From the NCBI GenBank assembly GCA_026419785.1, contig JAODTK010001233.1, forward strand, positions 124,001 to 188,000: a DNA stretch of 64,000 bases. The letters run 5' to 3'. Positions 1 through 10,049 of this stretch are shown piece after piece (positions within the stretch are counted from its first letter, which is position 1; each line of letters opens with the position of its first letter). The translations under genes were made by a program, and so were the position numbers. Source of the DNA: Sclerodactyla briareus (taxonomy: Eukaryota > Echinodermata > Holothuroidea > Dendrochirotida > Sclerodactylidae). The notes beneath the pieces were generated by a model. It had not been told where the DNA came from. It was given only the letters and a program-made list of their open reading frames with translations, and made no database searches.

Positions 1-321
1 ATATAGGAACGCAACCGACATACAAATGATTCAACTCATCAAATTCTGACTTACCATATGTATAAATATATGCATTTATGCTGAATCCCCCACCTGCAAA
101 TTGCTCGTTTTCATATTGCGCTGTACATGGGATGAATTCTTTCTCATCCCTCGGTGTATACGTAAGTAGGAACATTGTGTTTGCAGGGAGGATCTAATAC
201 TGAATGTGTTGATGAATATTCATGAACGCTCTGTCCATTGATTGTCTAATTCACTTGCATTCCATTTTGACAGCACTGGGAGCCAAGGCTGGCTAGAATC
301 GAGCATATACAAGCTGGCGCC
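1..321. other. Sequence outside the repeat units (possible left flank)
   Basis: Similarity to the other unit junctions starts abruptly at the TGAGTTGTAAATGCA motif near 322. The bases before it do not resemble the stretches that precede the same motif at 23390 and 52152, which resemble each other. This stretch is therefore either the left flank of the array or a copy-specific replacement. I see no gene, repeat or RNA in it. Confidence 0.55.
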
Positions 322-827
322 ATGAGTTGTAAATGCATGAAGAACAACTGCTCATCAAAGGTTTTCCTTGCCGAAAAACGATTAGTGCCCCATAAGCATG
401 CATTCTTAGGATGTTCTAACCCAGACGAGAGTGGTGACAATGTAGCGATAGTGGTGGTGGACGTGACGACGAAGACAGGAGGAAGGAGTTTGTGACTTCT
501 AATCAGTAGCAAAATTGGAGTAAATTAATCTAATAGGTTGGAGAATGTCCGGTGGTAATTTTCTCTGATTAGTTTAGACTGATATTCTCCGTTTCGAATT
601 TGTATGTTTCAAACTGCGATTGAGGTTTCTTTGTTTTGAAGGGCATGTTTCCCTTCTTGCGAGTTCTCGATGTTGTGCTGTTGTAAATGTGCCTTTCTTT
701 CCGCTAAAGGTCACCACTCCTCAATTTAGACACGATGTTGCAGCTTTAACATAACAGCATTTAGTTTTATTCATTCGCCTCCACTTATAATTTGCACCCA
801 ACACATGTTGTATCGAGGTCGCTATTT

Positions 828-980
828 CCGAGACCAAGGCCGAAAAAAAAAAAAAAAAAAAAGGGGCATTAACTTCGAGGGCCATGCCGAGGCAGAGGCC
901 TCTCCCTCGGGCCGATGCCCAGGCCGAGCCAAGGTCTTGGCCGGCCGCATTATCCTAGGCTGATACCGAGGCTGGCTGAA
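828..980. repeat. GAGGCC-type minisatellite, unit 1
   Basis: A GC-rich stretch of CCGAGGC/GAGGCCGA-like short repeats, interrupted by a run of 20 A at 843-862. It is the longest of the three alleles (about 150 bp against about 57 and 70 bp), so it is length-variable between units. Confidence 0.6.
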
Positions 981-984
981 CGTA

Positions 985-1790
985 TTCAAACAATGTTCAA
1001 TTTCAACTGGGTATCGTCACCCTACCATGCCCGTCATTAAACAATCACACTTACGAATTTTATATTTATTATGTGCTACAAACTGTAACATATACAAATC
1101 TGTAACCATTTGGTAATCAGAACCTATTATACACATTTGTGAATTGGTAGGCTATCACATGTCTCATCTTGAAGTAGGGAGTGTTAAAAACAATCTCTCT
1201 CACGATGAGCCCATTGAGAAGAGGCTATGAAAATATTCATTCATGATTTGATTGAAATCTATATCCCACCACCGGTAAAACACCCATCTGTCTCACCCGG
1301 CCTTAGCGGGGCAGACATCTCCAATTTTCAACCTGATCATAAAAAAGTAGAGCGAACTAATGACTGAACTGTTGATAATCATGACTGCTATCCAGTTGCT
1401 CATGTAGTCAACTGTGAACGTAGTTCATATGATTTGATACGTGCCTATATGGAGCTTCATTTTGCAGACCACATCCGATAACTTATTGTACGGCATTTTA
1501 TCGCCTATTGTGAACACACCATCCAATACATTTATCGAAAAGCGTACTACGGTATCGTATCGACAATTGTGAACAGCGCTTTAACCCAAGACTACTCTAC
1601 CCCTGGCGCTTAGTACGTACTCGTTATGTTTGTACGTGTTTCCTATTAACACGCGTATAATTCGAGCAGACATGCTATTGATGTTCCTCCTGATTCTTTT
1701 GTGGCCCCATGTACCGTTGGGCACATTTCGAACATTTTACGAGTCCCCTTGGCGCTATCAATTATGCCTTCGGTTACAGTCTGGCTAGAT
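985..1790. other. No recognisable gene; conserved non-coding stretch
   Basis: Conserved with 28066-28635 (after the unit 2 insertion) and 52770-53650, but frames are broken differently in each copy and no domain can be read. It contains the ancestral target (AACCTGATCATAAAAAAGTAG, near 1330) of the 3.75-kb insertion in unit 2. Confidence 0.5.
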
Positions 1791-1796
1791 AGGCCC

Positions 1797-1805
1797 TTAT
1801 AAAGT
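1797..1805 (+). promoter_or_regulatory. Candidate TATA box upstream of signal-peptide exon, unit 1
   Basis: TTATAAAG about 165 bp upstream of the equivalent of the ATG in unit 3. Unit 2 has CATATATAG at the same place (28640). The segment carrying it is missing from unit 3. Assignment as a promoter rests only on position and composition. Confidence 0.25.
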
Positions 1806-1968
1806 CGTCAAGCAAGTGGTATAGCCTGCTGACAATAACGTATTTCCGTGTGTACACTAATAATCATGCATTAAGCACCAGCGTAATCAGCCTACACGCT
1901 CCAGCATTTGCTAGTTGTAATTAGGTTGTTTTGCGCTGCTTCCTGTGTTCTGAAGGAAGTTCACAAAG

Positions 1969-2050
1969 CTGGATTTGAGAACAATCGTCACGTTCTGTTT
2001 TTTTTAGAATTCTCTGCTGGCCGGGAATTTCAATCCGGCGGAGGCGCAGT
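1969..2050 (+). pseudogene. Signal-peptide exon, unit 1 copy (start codon lost)
   Basis: Counterpart of the open exon at 53821-53896. The sequence aligns through CTGGATTTGAGAACA, but the ATG reads CTG here, and a T-rich expansion disrupts the hydrophobic core. The 3' end keeps the conserved GCGCAGT followed by the GTGAGT donor at 2051. Either this copy is dead or the base call is wrong. Confidence 0.3.
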
Positions 2051-2059
2051 GTGAGTACT

Positions 2060-3780
2060 AATGTCTTATTCTAACTGTATATCACTATTTGACTTGGCTT
2101 GCTCATCGAAAAAACAGGCTACACGCGGGCGTCTGGGAAGGCGTGTTCCCTCGTCAACTGCCGGGAAGCTCCACCCCACCCCCTCGAATAAAACAATGAG
2201 AATAATCTACTCGGAGTCTTTCGAATCGAAATTCTATTTAGACAAACCCCTCAGTTTGTGTTCCCAACCCTTTCCGCTGGAAGCATGGCACGCGGACTAC
2301 ATTAAAGGCTAAGTCAAGTAACATATTGCCTTTAAACTAGCACAGAGACCGATCAAACCCCACAACACCCCAAACCTGGATGGTCAGCATGGTTGCTTTG
2401 CTGAAATATTGAATTTCATTTTGAGAAACTTGAGGGATCCATGATATCATGGGAACGACACAAACGCCGCCCATCATAGCGGAAAAGAGGTATTCACTTA
2501 GAATAGAAGGAAATGCATGAGATTATTCTTCAATTTAGTGTGGATAATGGCTTTACGGTCGTTTATTATTCATTCATCTATAGTGTAAGCCACCGTAAAT
2601 TGGTCCGCTCATATTCATTCCAACTACACAATGTTATCCATTGTCCTGTTATACCCTGGAAGAAATCCTCAAATGTGGCTTTTAGTCATATCTTAGTCTT
2701 ATCACTGGAAAGTCTAACATTGGAAGTCCCCCTCCGCCCCCCTACCAGGTGTCACAGCGCTGTACTGGAAAGAAAACAACAACGAAAAAACAAAACAAGA
2801 AACAACTCAGAAATAGGAAAGGAGTCTTGATCACAAGAGATGGGCTTCAACAGAGGAATTAACATGAAAGTATGCCTCAATATCAGCCTCAGTCTATATT
2901 AAAGAGGCTTATATGAACGATGTTTTTTTCCTTTCTAATGATTCACTTGCCGAGTAGATGATCGAACCTATTCAAGGCCTGGCAAGAGTGCAGACCTGAA
3001 AACTGCACGTTTTGTCAGCTGCGGATCTTTCACTATAGGTACACGGTCACATGGAATAGGATAAAACCTGAACAGACTTTGGCAATACTCATGTGGCGCG
3101 AGGGTAAACACACGCAGACGGCAACTTGCATCATTGCCTACCCCTCATTCGTCTTCGCGTGCTCAAATCGCTCGTGCTGAGCGCTCAGCGAGAAGGCAAC
3201 AGGTGCCAGCAACAAATTGGAAAAGTTTTTCGATACTGGAACAGACCGGGATTTGGGTGGAAGGCCGACTCCCGATGCTCTAACAATTGTGCCAACCACA
3301 CGGTCATATGCTATTTTATGCCATTATTATGTTGTTAGTTGCTAAAATATACACAATAGTCAAAGTCACGATAGGAATCACAGTTTCATTACTTTTTTCG
3401 ACAAACATGCTCCCCATGCACCCCAGACTGAAAAACAGTTGGAGTTCCCACACCAAACATGAACCAGACGTTATATCCTTCCTTACAGTAGCCTAACCTG
3501 TACACGATATCGGAACAGTAATACAGTGTTCGAATACAAACACAATTGTTAATAATTCTTCACGCAAGGGGCGCCCAGTAAACCTGCTCTCTCATGCGAA
3601 ACCCTGCAAGTGCCCTGCCACCCTGACATGATATTCATATTCAAAACACGTGATCACCCGCTCTCACAGGAGAACAAATACCACAGAGCGATCCGTTCCC
3701 AAACAATTAAAATTTACAAACACTTTTCTTGTATTATACGGAAAGTTTTTATCGACATATCGTGTCAGGGGGCGGCGATC
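2060..3780. other. No recognisable gene; conserved intron-like stretch
   Basis: Aligns with 28890-30580 and 53900-55570. Several short frames exist, but none is kept across the three copies and none resembles a known domain. The motif AGTGTGGATAATGG near 2536 (29364, and AGTGTGAATAATGG near 54380) is a good alignment anchor. If the signal-peptide exon is real, this would be its first intron. Confidence 0.4.
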
Positions 3781-3799
3781 TGTGATAAAACATGTTTTC

Positions 3800-4430
3800 G
3801 TGTTAAAAACCCTCCAGATTGCAGGAAACGGCATCTTCTTGTCTGTCGTACAGCAGTGAGCGACATACCTGAAATTGGCAAGAAATTTCCGAAATTTTGA
3901 ACTTCAACAAAACATATTGAACGTACTGGAATGATGTTTATTCCTTGCAATCCGGGACACCATCGGTTAACGCGTAGATTACAAGGACATTTTCCGTCTT
4001 ATAGACCCGCAAATTGCAGGAGGAAATGGCACTTCCCTGGCCATGGCAGTAAGCAACACCCCCCCCCCCCCAAAAAAAAATGTTTATTTCAAAGAATGTT
4101 CTCAAAGAACTGTCGAGTTATTCTTACAATTCGGGCCACCATTGGTTTGACGCTGGCGTACATTTTTTTTGGTTTTTTGTTTCACGGGACCCCCCAGATT
4201 ACGGAAGTGGCATTCCCGGCCGTTTACAGTAAGCCAGCACCCCTAAATTGATAATATATCCCGGGATCTTAATTCCAAGGAACGCTCTTGAAGAAACTGA
4301 TGTTTGTTCATCTCCATTACAATTCGCGTCACAGATCACCATCAGTTGAAGCGTAGCGCGGCCGTCATACTTACAATACACTATTTTAGAGGATTTCCGC
4401 TGCCCATACAGGACCCCCGTCAAATCGGTT
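3800..4430. repeat. Degenerate ~185-bp direct repeats, unit 1
   Basis: Three to four diverged monomers share a core resembling CAGATTGCAGGAA-TGGCACTTCC-GGCCGT-CAGTAAGCA, seen near 3819, 4003 and 4188. A second shared motif, AATCCGGGACACCATCGGTT / AATTCGGGCCACCATTGGTT, lies about 100 bp downstream. No coding frame runs through the monomers. Homologous arrays occur in units 2 and 3. Confidence 0.6.
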
Positions 4431-4679
4431 AAAAGAGGTTGCCCGCATCTTGAAAATTTGCTTGGACATCAAAATTTTGTCATTTCCAAGAGGTTTCGTT
4501 CAATTTTTTGATCCAAACTTTTCGTCTCAGAATTGGTTTTTCTACTGCATTATACATATAACGGTGAGGACAGAATACAGCGCGCGCAGCCCGGATTTTT
4601 TAGCATTTCGGCCTTCTTAAAATAGAATTTTGACGATCTTAAAAAATAAAATATGGGCGCAAGACGGGCGAAGGCTGGA

Positions 4680-5300
4680 ATTATAGTAATTGGAGCAGCT
4701 TGTTGAATTCTAGACTTGAAAAGCTGAAGGTGTGGAAGAGGAAATCGCAGATGGCAAGGCATCCAAAGCGGGAGGTTCTGACGACGAATGAGTAAAAATT
4801 ATAAACAGAGTGGGCTGCAGATGCAAACAGTATATCGGTGCATGCTGCTTGCTGCTTGCCAGCCGCGTAATCCGAATAGGGACGGAGGGTGGCGGACACA
4901 CAGAGTCACCTCGGAGTAGCATGCCTAAAGATGTAGCGATTGTAGAAATGGGCCCCCCCCCCCCCCCCCCCCCCCCCTCGAGAGGCTTGCGCACACCTAA
5001 GGTGCGCAAGACTTTGCAGAGAAGGAGCCGAAGTTCATCTCCAACAAGTCTGATAGCCTTGCGACTGAATCTTATCAGGGATCCAAGGCCGCCGAGGAGC
5101 TCCTCCCCAAACGTGGAACAGTACTCCAGCTGGGCGAATCGGTGCTTTATAGATCTGCAACGAAATGAACAGGCTTCTAAAGAGTTCGAGAGGCGGAAAG
5201 GGACAAACCAAAGGGAGACCCGTTGGCAATATCTGCAATATGGATTTCCAGCTGAGTCAGACGGCATGCCACGGAGACTATAGAGTGGAGGATCCCAGGT
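4680..5300 (-). mobile_element. Non-LTR retrotransposon RT C-terminal fragment, unit 1
   Basis: On the minus strand, pieces of the conserved tail of a jockey/CR1-like non-LTR reverse transcriptase can be read in order. These are YKAPIRPA (about 5126-5152), VWGGAPR (about 5098-5115), KIQSQ/RKAIRLVGDE (about 5034-5085), and then a C-terminal part with PPPSVPIRITR and a serine/phenylalanine-rich stretch before PSAISS. The order matches the family's thumb/C-terminal region (YKA-IRP-LEYC, VWGGA, LD-IQ-KAIRL-GD, then LP). Indels switch frame several times, and a run of 25 C at 4953-4977 interrupts it. No endonuclease domain is present. It is a dead fragment, carried in all units, so it was inserted before the duplication. 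Confidence 0.72.
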
Positions 5301-5399
5301 TGAACCTTGCGGTCGCTAGGTATAGTGCTGACAAGCGGTGTCACATACACAAACGCACGACATGACTGCATTAAATTCTGTTGCCTTGGACGAGGGGGA

Positions 5400-5790
5400 A
5401 AAAACGATAACATGCTACAAAAGTACCCGGACAACCCGAGGAATTGTCGCAATCCTTTGTTGGGAGTGGGTACTAAGCACTCAATTGCACGCACTTGTCC
5501 AGATACTGGGGGAAATTCCTCTGGATGTTGCCACACTTCCGAAATAACAGATTCAAATCATCGGTCAAGATAATTATTCAGGTTACCTTCCCCACCCACA
5601 AATTCGGATTTTGCGAACTGACACTGCTTATGGTCAGCTTCAATTTTTTTGCCCTTCTTAACTGATCAAACACCCTCACAGGTATTGTCGAAGTCTCTGG
5701 AACAATGCCATCTCCATAACTATGTGAAGGTTGCGGGAACTTTTTTCGAACCCAATGGAAGACGCTTCTCCGAATATTAGCGACCGTGTG
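5400..5790 (-). mobile_element. Ty3/gypsy-like reverse transcriptase fragment, unit 1
   Basis: On the minus strand VRAIEC, then a P-T-P motif and GLRQFLGLSGYF (5419-5495), match the hallmark junction at the end of the Ty3/gypsy RT domain (KV-AI--P-P---ELR-FLGL-GYYR). Upstream on the same strand (about 5600-5680) a degraded F-QLR-A-LKL--CQF block matches the preceding RT motif. Frames are broken. No LTR, integrase or protease is visible, and what follows on the minus strand is the non-LTR fragment, so the element is truncated. Confidence 0.6.
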
Positions 5791-5799
5791 GAGTCGCCG

Positions 5800-6550
5800 A
5801 GGGGAAAGGGGGGGGGGCGGCAGGGGGAAACCGGCCCCCTAGAAAACCAGGTTCCCCCGTGTGCCCCCGTGGTCCTCCAAACGAGATTTGGTGGATTCGA
5901 AAAATATTCGGTAGTCAGTATTCGACTACCAGTTTGATATAGACCTGGAAAATTTGTGTTTTTTTATGGACATGAAGGCAGGAATTTGCCGCAAATGCAC
6001 TAAAAAGTGTACAAAGGTCGTGCTTCGCGTGTTGTACCGGCGGGGGATTCGTCCCGTTGATTGACCCGGCTCCCGAAATCTCGCAAGTTCTATGGAAATT
6101 TCTGCCTCCTTGGCCCCCAGCTCATACATATTCGTGAGGTGAAAATATACAACAACATTCGTATTGACCTTGAAAACTACATCAACCTCTTTGATTGTTA
6201 TAGACTTACCCTCTGGTCTGTTTCTTCCTCTCTCAAGCACCACGCGCGATTTGAACTGCAGAGCCTAGGCTATCAGAATGCTTAGACTTTAAACGCGTGT
6301 TTTCTCCAGGAACTACTACTCGGAAGTTTCCCTTGCTGTCTATGGCATGACATTATATCATGGCTGGGACCAGTTAAAGCTGGCTAAGGTCCTAAATTGT
6401 TGCTGGGTCCTGAATTTTTGCAGATGTGTTGTGGAATTTGGAGGAAATGCGGCTCTTCGAGCGCATGGTGGATAGTAGTATGCGGCAAGCAATTGTTGGA
6501 AATTCTGGCTGAAAAGTTAAAGTCGGGGTAACGATAGGACCGGGGTTCGA
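5800..6550. other. Conserved stretch without a recognised gene
   Basis: Equivalent to 32730-33495 and 57770-58260 plus 58797-59085. A minus-strand frame at 5926-6243 is partly shared in the other units (shared words include ELCTL and a KLVVEY-like end), but it matches no family I recognise. A G-rich patch at 5800-5850 and C-rich patch at 5860 are also conserved. Confidence 0.4.
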
Positions 6551-6554
6551 ACAA

Positions 6555-6606
6555 AATGTCCAAAGTTACCACCGGTTAAAAAATGTGTATCGGAAATGCC
6601 CTGTTG
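6555..6606 (+). pseudogene. Remnant of the membrane-protein ORF, unit 1
   Basis: Only the first codons (MSKVTTG) remain. At about 6604 the sequence jumps to the middle of the adjacent SINE (the equivalent of about 34150 in unit 2). About 580 bp holding the rest of the ORF and the SINE tail are missing. Confidence 0.6.
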
Positions 6607-6885
6607 GTGCCACACTTCGGAGCTATTACACTCCTGGCACCGCCAATGGCCTCCACCACCCCCACAACATGTCCCGGGGCATTCATCACATGGCTGCCGC
6701 TATCAGCGACTTGTGATTACAAGTAACTTCCAAAGTCCCAATAACGCTGAGTAGGACGAGGCAAACGGGGATAAAACGCCTGCCAAGGACGACAACCGGA
6801 AAGGCCGGATTCGAACTCGGAAACCTTCGATCAAAAGTCCTAGCTCTACCGGACTGAGCTAATCCGATATCCATGGTGCAATCCT
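6606..6885 (-). mobile_element. tRNA-derived SINE, 3'-truncated, unit 1
   Basis: Read on the minus strand, the right end is tRNA-like: GGATTAGCTCAGTC-GGTAGAGC (A box) and GAGTTCGAATCC (B box), followed by the same body as unit 2. The 3' tail is lost in the deletion that also removed the membrane-protein ORF. Confidence 0.65.
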
Positions 6886-7029
6886 GTGAACATGGAGGCG
6901 CCAACCATAGACTGTTTATAATCGTTCGCGAATGCTTCGAGACGGGGATCGAGTAACTGGTCGACTTAACGCCAAATTCATTCGCGCCATGCCCCACGCT
7001 CTTTCCACGCCATCTCGTCATTGTCTTCA

Positions 7030-7300
7030 GCATTAATCGCCCGGTCTCTAAGTCTCTTTCCTCGAGAAAACATTGGAACGTGTTGTCCTTTTGCGACCCA
7101 ACTCATTCATACGGGTGCATCATATTGCGACATTTGGTCAGCCTATAGGGCGCACAGAAGGAGGGACAGCCCTCTAAATGTTTTGAAAACGATTTTGTGT
7201 TCCGAGCGATGGAGGCAACGCGGAAGCTCGTCGGAGAGCTCTTGGATCTTCTGCGCATATGAACACGTCGATCACGTGAATGTGGGCCTTCGGGAGGGAT
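7030..7300 (+). mobile_element. Non-LTR retrotransposon RT core fragment, unit 1
   Basis: On the plus strand, pieces of the N-terminal RT domain of a jockey/CR1-like non-LTR element can be read across frame breaks: ARSLS/RPV-N, EN-GT/LERVV, then SAYRAHR, then the palm motif equivalent to LLDLSAAFDTVDH around 7235-7275 (VDHV readable). An ATT microsatellite follows at 7322-7342. It is opposite in orientation to the other non-LTR fragment, so it is a separate insertion. Confidence 0.65.
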
Positions 7301-7499
7301 ACCGGCGCCCTATAAATACAGGCGCCCCTATTATTATTATTTTAGAATGCCAAAATGCAGCTTCTTTCAGCCTACACTGAAAGTGTTATTTCATATGTTT
7401 TAGTGACGAAGCAAATCAAATCCAACAACTCCATCTGGATTAACATTTGCCGGAGTGTGAAATGGCATAGGGAAGAGAATTGAAGAAGAAAAGTACACT

Positions 7500-7825
7500 G
7501 TTGTCCCCTACGAATTCATGTGTCTACTTATTTACGATTCCAATGATCGACACGGGTGCAGACCCGACTACTTTCCTCGTCAGTTGCGAATCCTAGTCAG
7601 GTACACGGGATACGATTAATACTCTTTGGCAGACGTGCTGGTGGTATCGAATAATACGGCAAATGGAATTGAGCCAAGCTCCCTGTGCAGCTCCAGTCCG
7701 TTATGGCTGAGAGCGTTTGCGATGGGCAAAACAGATAAACCAGACCGGGATTCGAAACCCTCGTATCCCCGGGTGATATGCCGCGGCACAGCACAGTCAC
7801 GTGTATTAGTTCATCCACCATAACG
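7500..7825 (-). mobile_element. Second tRNA-like SINE-type element, unit 1
   Basis: On the minus strand the right end has GGTTTCGAATCCCGGTC (B-box-like) downstream of a GACTGTGCTGTGCCGCGGC stretch resembling an anticodon arm plus long variable arm. The A box is weak. The body extends left for about 250 bp. The left end is set only by comparison with the other units. Confidence 0.35.
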
Positions 7826-8297
7826 AATCACGCCCTTACAAAGCCAAATCGTCAAAGCGTAATCTTTCAGATGCTTGTGGGGAAGTGTCTTTTGATGTAA
7901 CGTTAAAACAATAACGATAGCGCCACATTACGGTAAATTTTAAACTGGATCTATATAAGGCACATGTCAATTGCAAGACGACACCCCTAGATTCCAGTAA
8001 TGATCCGTCATGGTTGCGTCATGTTCAGGAAAGTAATGACGCAGATGGTTAGCGTTAAGTCCAACAATGGTTGAGGTCGTGATTTGGACCACATGTGGTT
8101 TGGTCCGTCAATGTACGAAATAGTTTTCCCTACACTGGTCAAATAGAATTACAATTGGGTCAGGAGGAAAAACTACACTAAATTTTTGGTCAAAGTTCGC
8201 GCAGGTTGAGTTAAATTTACCTGGGGTAGGTCAAAATTTGTTTCGGTTCCTCGATTATGAATCAATTATAGGTGAATTTGACTCAGTGTTTAGAGTG

Positions 8298-8305
8298 TAT
8301 ATAAA
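8298..8305 (+). promoter_or_regulatory. Conserved TATA-like box, unit 1
   Basis: GTGTATATAAAAACTGCAAA is preceded by a ~100-bp stretch with TCAA-TTTGACTCAG and GGTCAAAATTTG motifs, all conserved in the three units. It could be a core promoter, but no first exon is recognised downstream. Confidence 0.3.
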
Positions 8306-8849
8306 AACTGCAAACACGGCAGCTGAAGTATTGTTCCAACACAAACTGTGACCTACAAGGAAGCCAGGACAACAGGCTGGTTACACCTAGCGACGTAGCT
8401 AGGCCACTTACAACATAACATATTACGTATAACCGACTCATCAGATACCGCCTACATGACTGATCAATCATATTTCAAGTTTCTCCATACCTTGTTAGAC
8501 CCACTAGCCGGGCCAAACTGAATGCTAGGGTACTTGGGAATAAAAATGAGCTCGTTAGGGCAGGCTTATGGACTCCCCCATACTGAGAATTTTAATATCA
8601 CGGGAATGCTTTCATTGTCAGTCGACCAGTCGAAACTAGATCGCCGGAATAACTGATCAATTGAGAGAAAGAGTGGTTGCAACTCATAAGTGGCATAACA
8701 ATCATAGAGAGTTAATGCTCCCATATCCAGCCATATCCTGCATAGTCACTACGGCAATATCCTGCAGCATTTAGCACACATGGAGGAAGACAGTGATCAG
8801 TATTCAAAGAATTAGAAAGGTTGCACTCTTTTGGTTTGTGATTGTAAGT

Positions 8850-10049
8850 ATTCATGCAACTCCCTCAGGAAATTCTGTTAACTCTATTGTGCGTTTATAT
8901 ATGAACCTGGCAAGGTCATAGTCTAGGTGGGAAAAGCAAGAGTAAGGAGAAAGTAGAAGATATTGTTCTGTTACAATCTGTTTGGAAGGTTCTGCCTTGC
9001 GATTCTAGACTACAGGGTCTGTCAATCAGCTTTCTAGTGTGCCGCTATTCAGCTTCAGCACGTGCTTGCGTTTAGTCAGTCAATGCCCCCACCCCCAAAA
9101 AAAAAAAAAAAAAAAGAAAAAAAATTATTGAGCTTGAAGCAATACAGTGAGTTTAATGGTAACTTGGGCCTGTCAATACATATTTCAAACGTTATATATT
9201 CGGAAGTTATAAACCTCTAAAATGCTATAGCGATTTGTCGTTTCGCGCTTGAATATTACTATTAAGAAAAAACGTATTTGACAAGCTGACCGGCCAGTTA
9301 GTACCGCCATCACCCCAAGCTGGCAGTGTATACACACGCAATCGTGCAGATTGTTCTCTGTTTTCTTTTTTTAATAAACTTTGTCGGTACTGTTAAGGGT
9401 TTGCGACAAAGTGTTTGAAGAGTTCGACAGGAATCTACAGCGATTGATTTACAAAATTTATCTTGGTGGGAAGTAAAATCCGGCACAATAAGTATGGTAC
9501 CGTATCTCCTCCTACGACACATTTCAAGTAAAATAGTGGACAAGCCAAATATCGATAGCTGAGTTTGTGTCAGGCGGGTTACCTGGATGTGCGAGGTTGT
9601 GCGATGCGGGGGTGCGGGTGCGGGGTGACATCACTATGGTAACATTCAGGCGATCACAGGCATTGAATAGTCCCGAGTTAGCCCAGTAACTGGCTATTGC
9701 AAAGAACAGGGGGGGGTGTATGCTCGATGGACGTTAAGTAAGAAGTTTTCTGAATGAATACGGTACGATGCGCAAACTTCCTCATCTGCGGCATAGATCA
9801 TTGAAGATTACAACCACTAGTAGCCCAGAACAAGAAAACAGACTAGCGCTCAGAACTTCCGAATAAAACTATTAACGAAGAAAAGTTAGATCACTTTTCT
9901 TAAAGAAAACATGCGTCTGAGATAGGATGGTAAAATTTGTGGGCCATCTGCCACATGGCGATAACCTCGTTTTTACGGTCAAACACACGTTTGGTTCTGT
10001 CACTCACGGAACTGATAGTGGCTCGCATTACGACGTGAACCATTGTGGA
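8850..10049. other. Segment present only in unit 1 (1.2 kb)
   Basis: Unit 2 jumps directly from GTTTGTGATTGT to GATAAATGATGATAATAACTCGG at 36455-36463, while unit 1 has 1.2 kb between these points. It contains an A-rich run at 9099-9128. I see no ORF, TIR or target duplication, so insertion into unit 1 or deletion from unit 2 are both possible. Unit 3 is uninformative, since this region is replaced there. Confidence 0.6.

Noticed and set aside
3230-3310. tRNA-like stretch on the minus strand (GGTTGGCACAATTGTTAGAGC), also at 55060-55140
   Set aside because: An A-box-like piece is present, but there is no B box or consistent cloverleaf in any unit, so I do not call a tRNA or SINE.
4810-5283. 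157-codon plus-strand frame with a proline run
   Set aside because: It is the antisense of the non-LTR RT fragment, and the proline run is a 25-base poly-C homopolymer.
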